Shown here piece after piece: positions 44,270 to 52,575 of a stretch of 64,000 nt of DNA. Both the position numbers and the translations under genes were made by a program. Under the pieces are notes generated by a model, which was not told where the DNA came from, made no database searches, and saw nothing but the letters and a program-made list of their open reading frames with translations. The stretch is from Qipengyuania vesicularis. GTDB taxonomy: Bacteria > Pseudomonadota > Alphaproteobacteria > Sphingomonadales > Sphingomonadaceae. Position 1 is the stretch's first letter; each line of letters begins with the position of its first letter. The stretch lies in assembly GCF_019711415.1 (NCBI RefSeq), contig NZ_JAIGNJ010000004.1, positions 234,703 through 298,702 of the forward strand. Direction: 5' to 3'.

Positions 44270-46363
44270 ATGCTGCGCCAGTACGAACTCGTAGAACGGG
44301 TCCTAGACTACGACCCCGACGCCGACGAGGCGATGCTGAACCGCGCCTATGTCTATACCGTGCAGAAGCATGGCACGCAGACCCGCGCGAGCGGGGATCC
44401 CTATTTCAGCCACCCGGTCGAAGTCGCCGGGCTGATGACCGACTTGAAGCTCGACCAGGAAACCATCGCTACCGCGCTGCTGCACGATACGGTCGAGGAC
44501 ACGCTCGCCACGATCGAGGACATCGAGAAGAACTTCGGCCCCGATGTCGCGCGGCTGGTCGACGGAGTGACCAAGCTCTCCAAGATCGAGCAGATGCCCG
44601 AAAACGAGCGTGCGGCCGAGAACCTGCGCAAGTTCCTGCTGGCGATGAGCGAGGACATACGCGTGCTGCTGGTGAAACTGGGCGACCGGCTGCACAACAT
44701 GCGCACGCTCCACTTCATCAAGAAGCCCGAGAAGCGCCAGCGTATCGCGCGCGAAACGATGGATATCTACGCTCCGCTGGCAGAGCGCGTGGGCATGTAC
44801 GAATACATGCGCGAGATGCAGCTGCTTGCCTTCGAACAGCTCGAGCCCGAGGCCTACGCGACGATCACCAAGCGGCTCCAGCAAATCCGAGACGAGGACG
44901 GCGGACAGGTCGATGCGATCGCGCTCGACATGAAGCATGCGCTGGCCGAAGCCGGATTGCAGGTCGAAGTCTCGGGCCGCGAAAAGCACCCCTATTCGAT
45001 CTGGAAGAAGATGGCCGAGCGCCATGTCAGTTTCGAGCAGGTCACCGACATCATGGCCTTCCGCGTCATCTGCGAGGACGAGTCCGACTGCTACCGCGCG
45101 ATGGGTGTGCTGCACACGACCTGGCAGTTCCTTCCGGGCAAGTTCAAGGACTACATCTCGACACCCAAGACCAACGGGTATCGCTCTCTCCACACCTCGC
45201 TGATCTACGGCAAGTCGATGCGTGTCGAAGTGCAGATCCGCACGCGCGAGATGCACCGGCGCAACGAGTTCGGCCTCGCCGCGCACTGGGCCTACAAGCA
45301 GGGCGAACGGCCCGATGGCGCGGTCGGCTGGCTGCGCGACCTGATCGAGATCGTTGATGCCAGCCACGACGCCGAAGAGCTGCTCGAACATACGCGGCTG
45401 GCGATCTACCAAGATCGTATCTTCGCTTTCACGCCCAAGGGTGCCCTGCATCAGTTGCCCAAGGGATCGACCGCGGTCGACTTCGCTTTCGCCGTGCATA
45501 CCGAACTTGGAACGCAAACGGTCGGCGCGAAGATCAACGGACGGCACATGCCGCTGCGCACGCAGCTCAACAATGGTGACGTGGTCGAGATCTTGAAGGG
45601 CAAGAATGCCGAACCGCAGATGAGCTGGCTCGGTTTCGTAATCACCGGCAAGGCGCGAGCTGCCATCCGTCGTGCCGTGCGTCAGAAGGAGCGCGACGAA
45701 GTCGCCGAGATCGGCCAGAAGCTCTATGACGAGATCATCACGCGCGTGCCCGCCAAGATCGGCAAGAAGGCACTGCGCGAGGCGTTGAAGCGGCTCGAGA
45801 TGGAAGAGCCCGAAGACCTGTTCTACGCCATCGGTGCCGCAAAGATCACCGATCGTGCGGTGATGGAAGCGCTGGTTCCCGGATCGACCGAAGGCATGGC
45901 GGACGAGGACGACGAATGGCTGCGCAGCGGCAAGTCGCTCTCGATCCGCGGGCTCACGCCGGGCGTGGGATACGATCTTGCCGAGTGCTGCCATCCGGTC
46001 CCGGGTGACCGGATCGTGGGGCTTCGCAAGCAGGACAAGGGCGTGGAAGTCCACGCGATCGACTGCCACCAGCTGGCGACGGGCATCGACCACGACTGGC
46101 TCGACCTCTCCTGGGGGCGCCGTTCGCGCGGCGCTGTCGGCCGGTTGCGTGTGACGCTATACGACCGTCCTGGGACTCTGGCTGAAATGGCGGGCATCTT
46201 CGCGCAGAATGCGGTCAATGTGAAAAGCTTGGAGCAGACCCAACTCGACCATCCTTTCACCACTTACGAGGTCGATCTCGAAGTGCAGGACCTCGCGCAT
46301 CTCACCCGGATATTGAGCGCGTTGCGCGCCAGCGATGCCGTGGCACAGGCGGAGCGCGCATGA
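44270..46363 (+). CDS. rsh: Bifunctional (p)ppGpp synthetase/hydrolase (RSH)
   Basis: A 697-residue stringent-response enzyme. Domains in order: HD hydrolase (about residues 30-190, LLHDTVEDT), RelA/SpoT synthetase (about 235-345, YSIWKKM, FKDYISTPKTNGYRSLHT), TGS (about 385-445, AFTPKGALHQLPKGSTAVDFA), a conserved-Cys/helical part with AECCHPVPGDRIVG, and C-terminal ACT (about 625-697). The intact HD and synthetase blocks suggest it both makes and degrades (p)ppGpp. Start ATG 44270 begins the HD-domain N-terminus. It ends with an ATGA overlap with the VOC gene. Confidence 0.95.
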   Translation: MLRQYELVERVLDYDPDADEAMLNRAYVYTVQKHGTQTRASGDPYFSHPVEVAGLMTDLKLDQETIATALLHDTVEDTLATIEDIEKNFGPDVARLVDGVTKLSKIEQMPENERAAENLRKFLLAMSEDIRVLLVKLGDRLHNMRTLHFIKKPEKRQRIARETMDIYAPLAERVGMYEYMREMQLLAFEQLEPEAYATITKRLQQIRDEDGGQVDAIALDMKHALAEAGLQVEVSGREKHPYSIWKKMAERHVSFEQVTDIMAFRVICEDESDCYRAMGVLHTTWQFLPGKFKDYISTPKTNGYRSLHTSLIYGKSMRVEVQIRTREMHRRNEFGLAAHWAYKQGERPDGAVGWLRDLIEIVDASHDAEELLEHTRLAIYQDRIFAFTPKGALHQLPKGSTAVDFAFAVHTELGTQTVGAKINGRHMPLRTQLNNGDVVEILKGKNAEPQMSWLGFVITGKARAAIRRAVRQKERDEVAEIGQKLYDEIITRVPAKIGKKALREALKRLEMEEPEDLFYAIGAAKITDRAVMEALVPGSTEGMADEDDEWLRSGKSLSIRGLTPGVGYDLAECCHPVPGDRIVGLRKQDKGVEVHAIDCHQLATGIDHDWLDLSWGRRSRGAVGRLRVTLYDRPGTLAEMAGIFAQNAVNVKSLEQTQLDHPFTTYEVDLEVQDLAHLTRILSALRASDAVAQAERA

Positions 46364-46725
46364 GCCTGATCACGGGAATCGACCACGTCCAGCTCGCCAT
46401 GCCGCATGGCGGCGAACCGCACGCGCGCGAGTTCTGGACCGGGGTCATGGGGCTGGAAGAGGTCGCAAAACCGGCGCATCTGGCGCTCAATGGCGGTTGC
46501 TGGTTCGAGGGCGAGGGCATTTCGATCCACTGCGGAGTAGAAGACGGGTTCCTGCCCGCCCGCCGCGCACATCCTGCGCTGCTGGTCGAAAATCTCGGTG
46601 CACTGGTGGCCAAGCTCGAAGCATCGGGCGTGAAGTTCAAGCCGGGCAAGAAGCTCAAGGGGTATCGCCGCGGCGACATCGCCGATCCTTTCGGCAATCG
46701 TATCGAGCTGATGGAGAAGCTCTAG
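46360..46725 (+). CDS. VOC superfamily (glyoxalase-like) protein
   Basis: A 121-residue vicinal-oxygen-chelate domain. It begins LITGIDHVQLAMPHGGE with a metal-binding His and ends DIADPFGNRIELMEK, with the metal-binding Glu. It is translationally coupled to rel (ATGA). Function is unknown; it could be a small-molecule lyase or a dioxygenase-like fold. It converges on the DUF1905 gene with a 4-base overlap. Confidence 0.88.
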   Translation: MSLITGIDHVQLAMPHGGEPHAREFWTGVMGLEEVAKPAHLALNGGCWFEGEGISIHCGVEDGFLPARRAHPALLVENLGALVAKLEASGVKFKPGKKLKGYRRGDIADPFGNRIELMEKL

Positions 46726-47039
46726 AGCAGCTCGAGCTCGAGCGGTACGGGATCGCCCTCCGCCAGGTCTTCGGCTCGCATTACTTTCTTCGAAACCAGC
46801 AGCACCCACTCGGATTTGTCGCTCTGCGGGAAGACCGACGTCTTCCAGCGGGTTCCGCCCACCTGCGCGATCACCTTGACCGAGCCGAAGCCTCGCTGGG
46901 TTCCGAACTCGAGCCGATGCATCAATGCATGCGCGGCAATGGCCTCTGCCTCAGCTCCGGTGATCGTGACCAGGTGATAGGTCCCGCGATCGCCCTGCCA
47001 CCGTCTGAGCGGCAGGGTGCAGGCGACCGTCCCGCTCAC
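46722..47039 (-). CDS. DUF1905 domain protein
   Basis: A 105-residue protein fitting the DUF1905 pattern: GTYHLVTITGAEAEAIAAHAL, then RRGFGSVKVIAQVGGTRWKTSVFPQ and LLVSKKVMRAEDL. Members are small beta-barrel proteins of unknown function. It overlaps the PPIase gene upstream by 4 bases and runs into the end of the VOC gene. Confidence 0.82.
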   Translation of the reverse strand: MSGTVACTLPLRRWQGDRGTYHLVTITGAEAEAIAAHALMHRLEFGTQRGFGSVKVIAQVGGTRWKTSVFPQSDKSEWVLLVSKKVMRAEDLAEGDPVPLELELL

Positions 47040-48004
47040 TCGGCCACGCGGCGGACGGGTACGGGAATGTTGCAGATATCCGCGCCGCCCGCCGGAACGA
47101 TGAAGAAGGGGTCGCGACGGTTCATGCGCGCCTCGGCATAGCGATTGAAGGTTTCGCCCTCGGTGTCGAGGAACTCGAACTCGGGGCGCTCTCTTGCTGG
47201 CAAATCACTCGCTACGCGCACGCTCACGATGGGTGTCTGGCGGCTTGCGTCTTCGTAGAAACCCAGCGCCCCTTTCCCGCGAGGGAGAGTGGACAGGTGC
47301 TCCATGCCCTCGACGATGCGCCCGGCGAGCGCGATATTGCGGTCGAGATGCCGCGGGGCATGACCGATCACGGTGTAAAGGCTCGATCCGTCTCCCGCGT
47401 TGGGCGACATGCTGCGCGCGACCCCGACCATGCCGTAGCAATGCAGCGGCCAACGCGTCAGCTGCTTCGTGCTCTCGCCGATCTCGAAGCCAAGCGGCCA
47501 GCCATCATAGAACAGCGTCGACCCGGCGTAATTGTCGTCGATCGCATTGCGCGGATGCCACAGGACGATCGAATCCTGGTCCCCGTGCATGCTGGTCGAA
47601 ATGTAATCCGCCTCGGTCGTTTCCAGCAGTTCCGGGGGCAAAGGCTTGGGCTGCCCGCCGGTTTCCGGATCGCCCCATTGGACGACATAATTATCTTGCG
47701 AGCGGATAACGGCGATGCCGTCATACCAACCGGTGCGTGCCAGCGTGCGGATATTGGCTGTCCAAGTCTCGCTATAGGGAGCCGGGAGCAATTGGATCAC
47801 GACCTGGCGTTCGTTGCCTTGCGAATCCGGAGCCAGCGTCATGACCAAGAGGTCCTCTGCGGGAATCGCCTTCCACTCATCGGCCGCTGCCTGGTCGACG
47901 ATTTCCCCCGGACTGGGCGGCGCTTCGGCTTCATCCTGTGCGGCGAGTGGGGCGGCGAAAGCGAGCGCTGCGGCGAGCGAAATCAGGTGCGTGGTCATGG
48001 CCAT
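47036..48004 (-). CDS. Peptidylprolyl isomerase, cyclophilin type, periplasmic
   Basis: A 322-residue cyclophilin. The signal peptide is ATTHLISL-like MAMTTHLISLAAALAFAAPLAAQ. A cyclophilin-like strand follows (AVIRSQDNYVVQWGDP, the site around the RxxxxxxxQGG pattern), and NIALAGRIVEGMEHLSTLPRG matches the C-terminal cyclophilin strand. A central insertion of about 100 residues is unusual. The start is ATG 48004; ATGs at 48019 and 47998 are alternatives. A strong terminator lies just upstream on the same strand. Confidence 0.85.
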   Translation of the reverse strand: MAMTTHLISLAAALAFAAPLAAQDEAEAPPSPGEIVDQAAADEWKAIPAEDLLVMTLAPDSQGNERQVVIQLLPAPYSETWTANIRTLARTGWYDGIAVIRSQDNYVVQWGDPETGGQPKPLPPELLETTEADYISTSMHGDQDSIVLWHPRNAIDDNYAGSTLFYDGWPLGFEIGESTKQLTRWPLHCYGMVGVARSMSPNAGDGSSLYTVIGHAPRHLDRNIALAGRIVEGMEHLSTLPRGKGALGFYEDASRQTPIVSVRVASDLPARERPEFEFLDTEGETFNRYAEARMNRRDPFFIVPAGGADICNIPVPVRRVAE

Positions 48005-48297
48005 GCAGCTTGCCAGCATCGCGCCAAAAGAAAAGCCCCTTCGCGCGCGTTTTCGTGGGCGGGAAGGGGCTTTGATGCAGTGTTCGCAGGGAATGCCATT
48101 CCGCGCAGCACCGCAACTTTGGGGGTGTATCACAGCAACGCCGCTTCGTGGAGAGCGGTTCCCTCGGCTCGTCGCAAAATATCTTCTCCGGCACGCCGCC
48201 TCGCGGTTGCGTGGAGGACGAACTCTCGCTAGAGGCGCGCGGTCCGACCGGGCCTGCCCGCGCTCAAGCAGCGAGGCGGTAGCGCACTAGGACACGC
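48005..48297. other. Gap between cyclophilin gene and tRNA-Ser(GGA)
   Basis: About 290 bases without a convincing gene. It holds the minus-strand terminator at 48027-48073 and AT-richer sequence near 48180-48240. The tRNA promoter must lie close to 48240-48297, but no clear boxes are visible. Confidence 0.5.
48027..48073 (-). terminator. Rho-independent terminator or attenuator on the minus strand
   Basis: An 11-base-pair stem (AAAGCCCCTTC with its complement) is followed on the minus strand by TTTTCTTTT. On the plus strand only three T follow, so it acts in the minus direction. It is just 23 bases upstream of the cyclophilin ATG. It either stops read-through from the LysR gene or attenuates the cyclophilin transcript. 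Confidence 0.75.
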
Positions 48298-48388
48298 GGA
48301 GCAGTGGCCGAGTGGTCGAAGGCGCACGCCTGGAAAGTGTGTATACGGTAACCCCGTATCGAGGGTTCGAATCCCTCCTGCTCCGCCA
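48298..48388 (+). tRNA. tRNA-Ser (anticodon GGA)
   Basis: The acceptor stem GGAGCAG pairs with CTGCTCC, followed by a G discriminator and an encoded CCA. The D arm GCCGAGTGGTCGAAGGC, anticodon loop with GGA, a long class-II variable arm and the T arm GGTTCGAATCC are all visible. The long variable arm and anticodon identify tRNA-Ser(GGA). Confidence 0.97.
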
Positions 48389-48398
48389 TCACGCCTTG

Positions 48399-49334
48399 TC
48401 AGCGTACGGCTGAAAGCTCCTCCCATATCTTTGCCACGATCGGACGCGTGTTGGTCGCCGCGCTGATTGCGATAATCTCGAACTCGGTCGACCACTCATG
48501 CCCGACGCAGGTCAGCGGTGCGCGGTTCTGGGTGTTCTCGGCGATGGATTCGGGGAGCCATGCTACTCCCAGGCCTTGCTGGGTGCCCGTGCACAGGCTT
48601 TCCGCCAGAGAGGCGCGGTAGACCGTGCGCAGGCGATTCCGAAAGGGTGCCTTCTTCAGCACGCTTTCGACTACGCGCGACATGAAGGAGGTGCCCGAGT
48701 ATTGCAGGTAGGGAATGCGCGCCGAAGCGCCCTCTGCAAGGTCGATATCGATCTCGTCGGCATTGATGAAGGGCATGATCCTTTCCCTGCCGAGTGAGAT
48801 CATCGGAAACTCGTTCTCGTCCAGTTCGACCGGGGCGGATGGATGGCTGAAGCTGATGAAGATATCGGTCGCGCCGCTCTGCAGGCTGCCCAGATATTCC
48901 TCGATTGTCCGCGTTTCGGCCACGATCGACACCTCGAAGCGACCAAGCTTGTCTTGCAAGGCCGAGATGCGGCGGGGGACGAAATAGAGCGCCAGCGTGT
49001 GCAGGCAGGCAATCGTCACTGCCGTGTCGGACAGCTTTCCGAAATCTGCAGCGCGACCGCGCGCCTCATAGGCGCTCGACAGGATCTCGCGCGCGGTGGT
49101 GATGAATTCGAGGCCAGCAGGCGTCAGTTCGATCGGGTGTGAGGTGCGATCGAGCAGTTCCGCACCGATCCAGTTCTCGAGCGATTTGATACGACGGCTG
49201 AGTGCCGACTGGGTGAGGAACCGCGCTTCTGCGGCACGCGCGAAGTGGCCCTTCTCGGCCACGACGATCAGGTCCTCGAACCACTTTAGTTCCAAAGAAA
49301 ACCCCGAAAATACATCATCTTGCGTTTTTCGCAT
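48399..49334 (-). CDS. LysR family transcriptional regulator of the TonB-receptor/peptidase locus
   Basis: A 311-residue LysR regulator. The winged helix is near residues 15-75 (KGHFARAAEARFLTQSALSRRIKSLENW); the effector domain follows. ATG 49334 is preferred over a TTG one codon earlier. It is divergent from the TonB-dependent receptor, and the LysR-type palindrome TGCGTTTTTCGCA overlaps its start region. It probably controls the receptor and peptidase genes in response to a peptide-derived ligand; this is inferred from gene order. Confidence 0.93.
   Translation of the reverse strand: MRKTQDDVFSGFSLELKWFEDLIVVAEKGHFARAAEARFLTQSALSRRIKSLENWIGAELLDRTSHPIELTPAGLEFITTAREILSSAYEARGRAADFGKLSDTAVTIACLHTLALYFVPRRISALQDKLGRFEVSIVAETRTIEEYLGSLQSGATDIFISFSHPSAPVELDENEFPMISLGRERIMPFINADEIDIDLAEGASARIPYLQYSGTSFMSRVVESVLKKAPFRNRLRTVYRASLAESLCTGTQQGLGVAWLPESIAENTQNRAPLTCVGHEWSTEFEIIAISAATNTRPIVAKIWEELSAVR
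49321..49333. promoter_or_regulatory. LysR-type T-N11-A palindrome
   Basis: TGCGTTTTTCGCA is a perfect inverted repeat (TGCG, five T, CGCA) fitting the T-N11-A core of LysR operators. It lies at the LysR start codon and 13 bases upstream of the -10 box of the divergent TonB-receptor gene. Confidence 0.6.
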
Positions 49335-49345
49335 CAAGCTTTGCG

Positions 49346-49351
49346 TATAAT
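49346..49351 (+). promoter_or_regulatory. Candidate -10 box (TATAAT) of the TonB-receptor gene
   Basis: A perfect TATAAT 70 bases before the receptor ATG and 13 bases after the LysR palindrome. No good -35 is at the optimal distance (a TTGCGT lies 20 bases upstream), which is usual for a promoter needing an activator. Confidence 0.45.
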
Positions 49352-49420
49352 GAATTGGATGTCAAGGCGGGTTCGGGCGATCATTTATTTCACGGGGAAA
49401 TCCTAGAGGGAGGAATAATT

Positions 49421-52400
49421 ATGGCCGCCACCAGGGCATATCTGTACGGCGCTTCGGCTTTCGCGCTCGCGATCGGGATCGGTTCACCGCTTGCCGCGCA
49501 GGAGCAAACCGATGCACCGCCGCAGAGTGAGGCGCCGCAGGAAGACGCGGCCGCTTCCGAACCACAGAATCAGATCGTCGTCACCGGTAGTCGTATCCAG
49601 CGCTCGATCTCGGACAGTGCGGTTCCGATCCAGGTTCTCGGCGCACAAGACCTCGAGGAATCGGGCACGACCGACCTTGCCGAGGCAGTGCTCGAGCTTC
49701 CCGGCGTGTCGGAATCGATCTCACCACAAAGCTCCAACAACCTGATACAGACCAGCGGCCTCTCGACGATCAACCTTCGTCGTCTTGGCGACGACCGCAC
49801 GCTGGTCCTGATCAACGGCAAGCGTGCCGTTTCCAACTCGGGCAATTCGGATCGCGTCAGCCTTTCCACTCTCCCTGCCGGGTTCGTCAAGCGTACCGAA
49901 GTGCTCACCGGCGGCATGTCCGCGATCTACGGCTCGGACGCTATTGCCGGGGTTGCAAACTTCATCCTTGAAGACGACTTCACGGGCATCCAGCTCGACG
50001 CACGATTCTCGACGCCCGAGGCCAGTGGCGGCGAGGAGTTCCGCATCAACGCGCTGGCGGGCAGCGAATTCGCCGACGGGCGCGGCTACGCCTTGTTCGG
50101 TGTCTCGTATCGCAACGAGAACGAGGTATTCGCCGACTCTACCCGTCCGCTGACTATTGCTGCACTGGAATTCGACGATCCCATTCCTTCAACCAGCAGC
50201 GACGGCTGGACTGACGAGATCAACTTCCCCGGCTGTTTCGGCATCGATACCGAACGCCATTGTATCTTGCCTAGCTTCAGCAGTTCGACACCGGGAGGGG
50301 TATTCGAAGGCGATGCTTGGTTCGTCGATGGTCAATGGTTCAACGACCTCTCGCTAAGGCCCTCCAACCGGCCAGCGGGGTCCGATTTCTACACCGATTT
50401 CGACGGCTGGAACTTCAGACCGGAGCGTTCGAACCTTCCCGAGCGCGAGATCCTGAATATTGCATTCCTCACGACCTTCGAATTCTCGGAAGCCGCGAAG
50501 CTTTCCTTCACGGGGGCTTATTCAGACGTCGATACGATTTACTACACAGGTTACGAGACACTCAATAATGGCGACACGCTGGGCGACGGCACCAGCATTG
50601 GGAATATATCCTCGTCCAACCCCTTTATCCCGCCAGAGGTGGAAGAAACCCGCAGCGGCAGCGTCAGCTTCAATCGACGCTTGATAGAACTTGGAGAGCA
50701 AGGCCGTTTCAACGACCGCCGGACCATGCGCCTGATCGCCGATGTCACCGGCGACCTCTCGGAATCGCTCCGCTACGAGGTCTACGGAACCTTTGGCCGC
50801 TTCAAGCAGGTCCAGGACAATCCCAACGAATACAACTTCCTCAACGCGCGCTACGCGCTTGATGTCGAACCGGACGGCAATGGCGGCTTCCGCTGTGTCG
50901 ATGCGGCGGCAAGGGCTGATGGGTGCGTACCGCTCAATCCATTCGGGGAGGGCACGATCTCCGCAGCAGCGGCCGACTACATCCGTTACAACGGACATGG
51001 CGAGCAGGTCCGCAAGCAATATACCGCCGGCGCATTCCTCGCTGGTGACCTGCTGGCACTTCCTGCAGGCGACGTAAGGTTCGCAGCCGGTGTCGAGTGG
51101 AGGCGGGAGAGCCAGGTCACCGACGGCGATCCCGACGGCGACGATTTTGCCGGCATCAACGGTGTTCGCGACCTCAATGACGGAGCTACGCGGGACACGC
51201 CCGGCTATGCCCCCGATATCGACTTCGACCTAACTTCGCTGGCGACATTCCCGAGCGTCTCCGCCAGCTACGAGGTCAAGGAAGCCTATGCCGAACTGGA
51301 TATCCCCGTGTTCGACGGCTTCAACATCCAGACGGCGGCTCGCGTCGGCGACTACAATACTGTCGGCACGATCTTCAGCTACAATATCGGCGCCGTCTGG
51401 CAGGCCTCGCCAGACATTGCGTTTCGTGCGCAATATTCGCGTTCGCAACGCGCCCCGAACCTGACCGAGATTTTCTCACCGCCGCGCCCCGATGCCGATG
51501 GCCTGTCCGATCCCTGCGAAGGCCTTCTGCCAGACGGGACCGGTATCACAGGCATCGTGGGCGATGGTGCCGAGAATGCAGATCTTGCGCTCGTGGCCGC
51601 CAATTGCCTGACCGAACCGGGAATCCTCGCATTCTTCGCCGATCCCGACAATGCGGGTGATCCCTTCACCGACAATCAGACAGGCACGCAAGGTCCGAAC
51701 GCCGGCAACCCGAACGTGCAGGAGGAAACTGCCGATACGATCACGGCGGGCTTTGCCTTCACGCCGAGCTTCATCCCGGGCCTGACCATTGTCGCGGACT
51801 ACTATCGTATCAAGATTACCGATGCGATCACTTCGGTTTCGACACAGAACACCGTATCGCTGTGCTATTCGGCCGATGATTTCCCGAACAACAAGTTCTG
51901 CGACGTGATCACGCGTGACGGGGTGGGCCGCATCACCGAAGTGATCAACTTCCAGGAGAACCTGGATACGGAGATCGTTTCCGGGATCGATGCCCAGTTG
52001 ATGTACCGGTTCGAACCCGGCTTCATCCCTGGGCGCTTCGATATCGACTTCCGCTATTCGCACTATTTCGAACAGGAGGTCTCTTTCGAGGGGATCGGCG
52101 GCACGATCATCACGTCGTCTCCGCTCGGCGAGATCGGCAATGGCGAGGACGAGTTTCGGCTCAGCCTCGGCTATCGCAACGGGCCGTTCCGCCTGAACTA
52201 CACCGTGACCTATGAAGGCGGCGGCGTGGACGATAATGCGCAAAATGCGAATCCCACCGACGACCGCTATTTCAAGGTCGAGGACCAGGATTTCCATCGG
52301 ATCTACATGGCCTATGACTTCGGCCCCGATGAGCAATTCCGGGTCTATGGCGGTGTGAACAACATCTTCGACGATTTCGGCGCCTTCGTGCCTACCGGAC

Positions 52401-52489
52401 TGAATTACGGTTCGAGCTACAATCTCGACTCCGCGCTCAGCCGGGTTCTGGGACGCGAGTTCTATGCCGGCGTGAGAGTTAAGTTCTGA
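49421..52489 (+). CDS. TonB-dependent receptor
   Basis: A 1022-residue outer-membrane active transporter. A signal peptide ends near residue 26 (LAAQE), then an acidic linker, then the plug starting NQIVVTGSRIQRS (about residue 50), with STINLRRLGDDRTLVLINGKR. The 22-strand barrel ends at Phe in EFYAGVRVKF, the usual C-terminal signature. AGAGGGAGGA just before ATG 49421 fixes the start. It takes up its ligand across the outer membrane with TonB energy. The S9 and S51 peptidase genes downstream suggest a peptide ligand. Confidence 0.95.
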   Translation: MAATRAYLYGASAFALAIGIGSPLAAQEQTDAPPQSEAPQEDAAASEPQNQIVVTGSRIQRSISDSAVPIQVLGAQDLEESGTTDLAEAVLELPGVSESISPQSSNNLIQTSGLSTINLRRLGDDRTLVLINGKRAVSNSGNSDRVSLSTLPAGFVKRTEVLTGGMSAIYGSDAIAGVANFILEDDFTGIQLDARFSTPEASGGEEFRINALAGSEFADGRGYALFGVSYRNENEVFADSTRPLTIAALEFDDPIPSTSSDGWTDEINFPGCFGIDTERHCILPSFSSSTPGGVFEGDAWFVDGQWFNDLSLRPSNRPAGSDFYTDFDGWNFRPERSNLPEREILNIAFLTTFEFSEAAKLSFTGAYSDVDTIYYTGYETLNNGDTLGDGTSIGNISSSNPFIPPEVEETRSGSVSFNRRLIELGEQGRFNDRRTMRLIADVTGDLSESLRYEVYGTFGRFKQVQDNPNEYNFLNARYALDVEPDGNGGFRCVDAAARADGCVPLNPFGEGTISAAAADYIRYNGHGEQVRKQYTAGAFLAGDLLALPAGDVRFAAGVEWRRESQVTDGDPDGDDFAGINGVRDLNDGATRDTPGYAPDIDFDLTSLATFPSVSASYEVKEAYAELDIPVFDGFNIQTAARVGDYNTVGTIFSYNIGAVWQASPDIAFRAQYSRSQRAPNLTEIFSPPRPDADGLSDPCEGLLPDGTGITGIVGDGAENADLALVAANCLTEPGILAFFADPDNAGDPFTDNQTGTQGPNAGNPNVQEETADTITAGFAFTPSFIPGLTIVADYYRIKITDAITSVSTQNTVSLCYSADDFPNNKFCDVITRDGVGRITEVINFQENLDTEIVSGIDAQLMYRFEPGFIPGRFDIDFRYSHYFEQEVSFEGIGGTIITSSPLGEIGNGEDEFRLSLGYRNGPFRLNYTVTYEGGGVDDNAQNANPTDDRYFKVEDQDFHRIYMAYDFGPDEQFRVYGGVNNIFDDFGAFVPTGLNYGSSYNLDSALSRVLGREFYAGVRVKF

Positions 52490-52512
52490 GCGTTCGGGTC
52501 GCGCTCTTGGGC

Positions 52513-52544
52513 GGGCGCATTCCTTCACCGGGATGCGCCCTTGC
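52513..52544 (+). terminator. Possible weak terminator or processing hairpin after the TonB receptor
   Basis: GGGCGCAT (52513-52520) pairs with ATGCGCCC (52533-52540) and the inner CC/GG extend it; only two T follow the stem. It lies between the receptor and the S9 peptidase gene, so it could reduce downstream expression rather than end transcription. Confidence 0.4.
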
Positions 52545-52575
52545 CACCTTCTTGGAATCGCTAAGGGACTGACCG

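Noticed and set aside
44303..46093. 596-residue minus-strand open frame across the rel gene
   Set aside because: The plus strand encodes RSH with all domains; the reverse frame is a codon-bias artefact rich in His/Arg/Leu.
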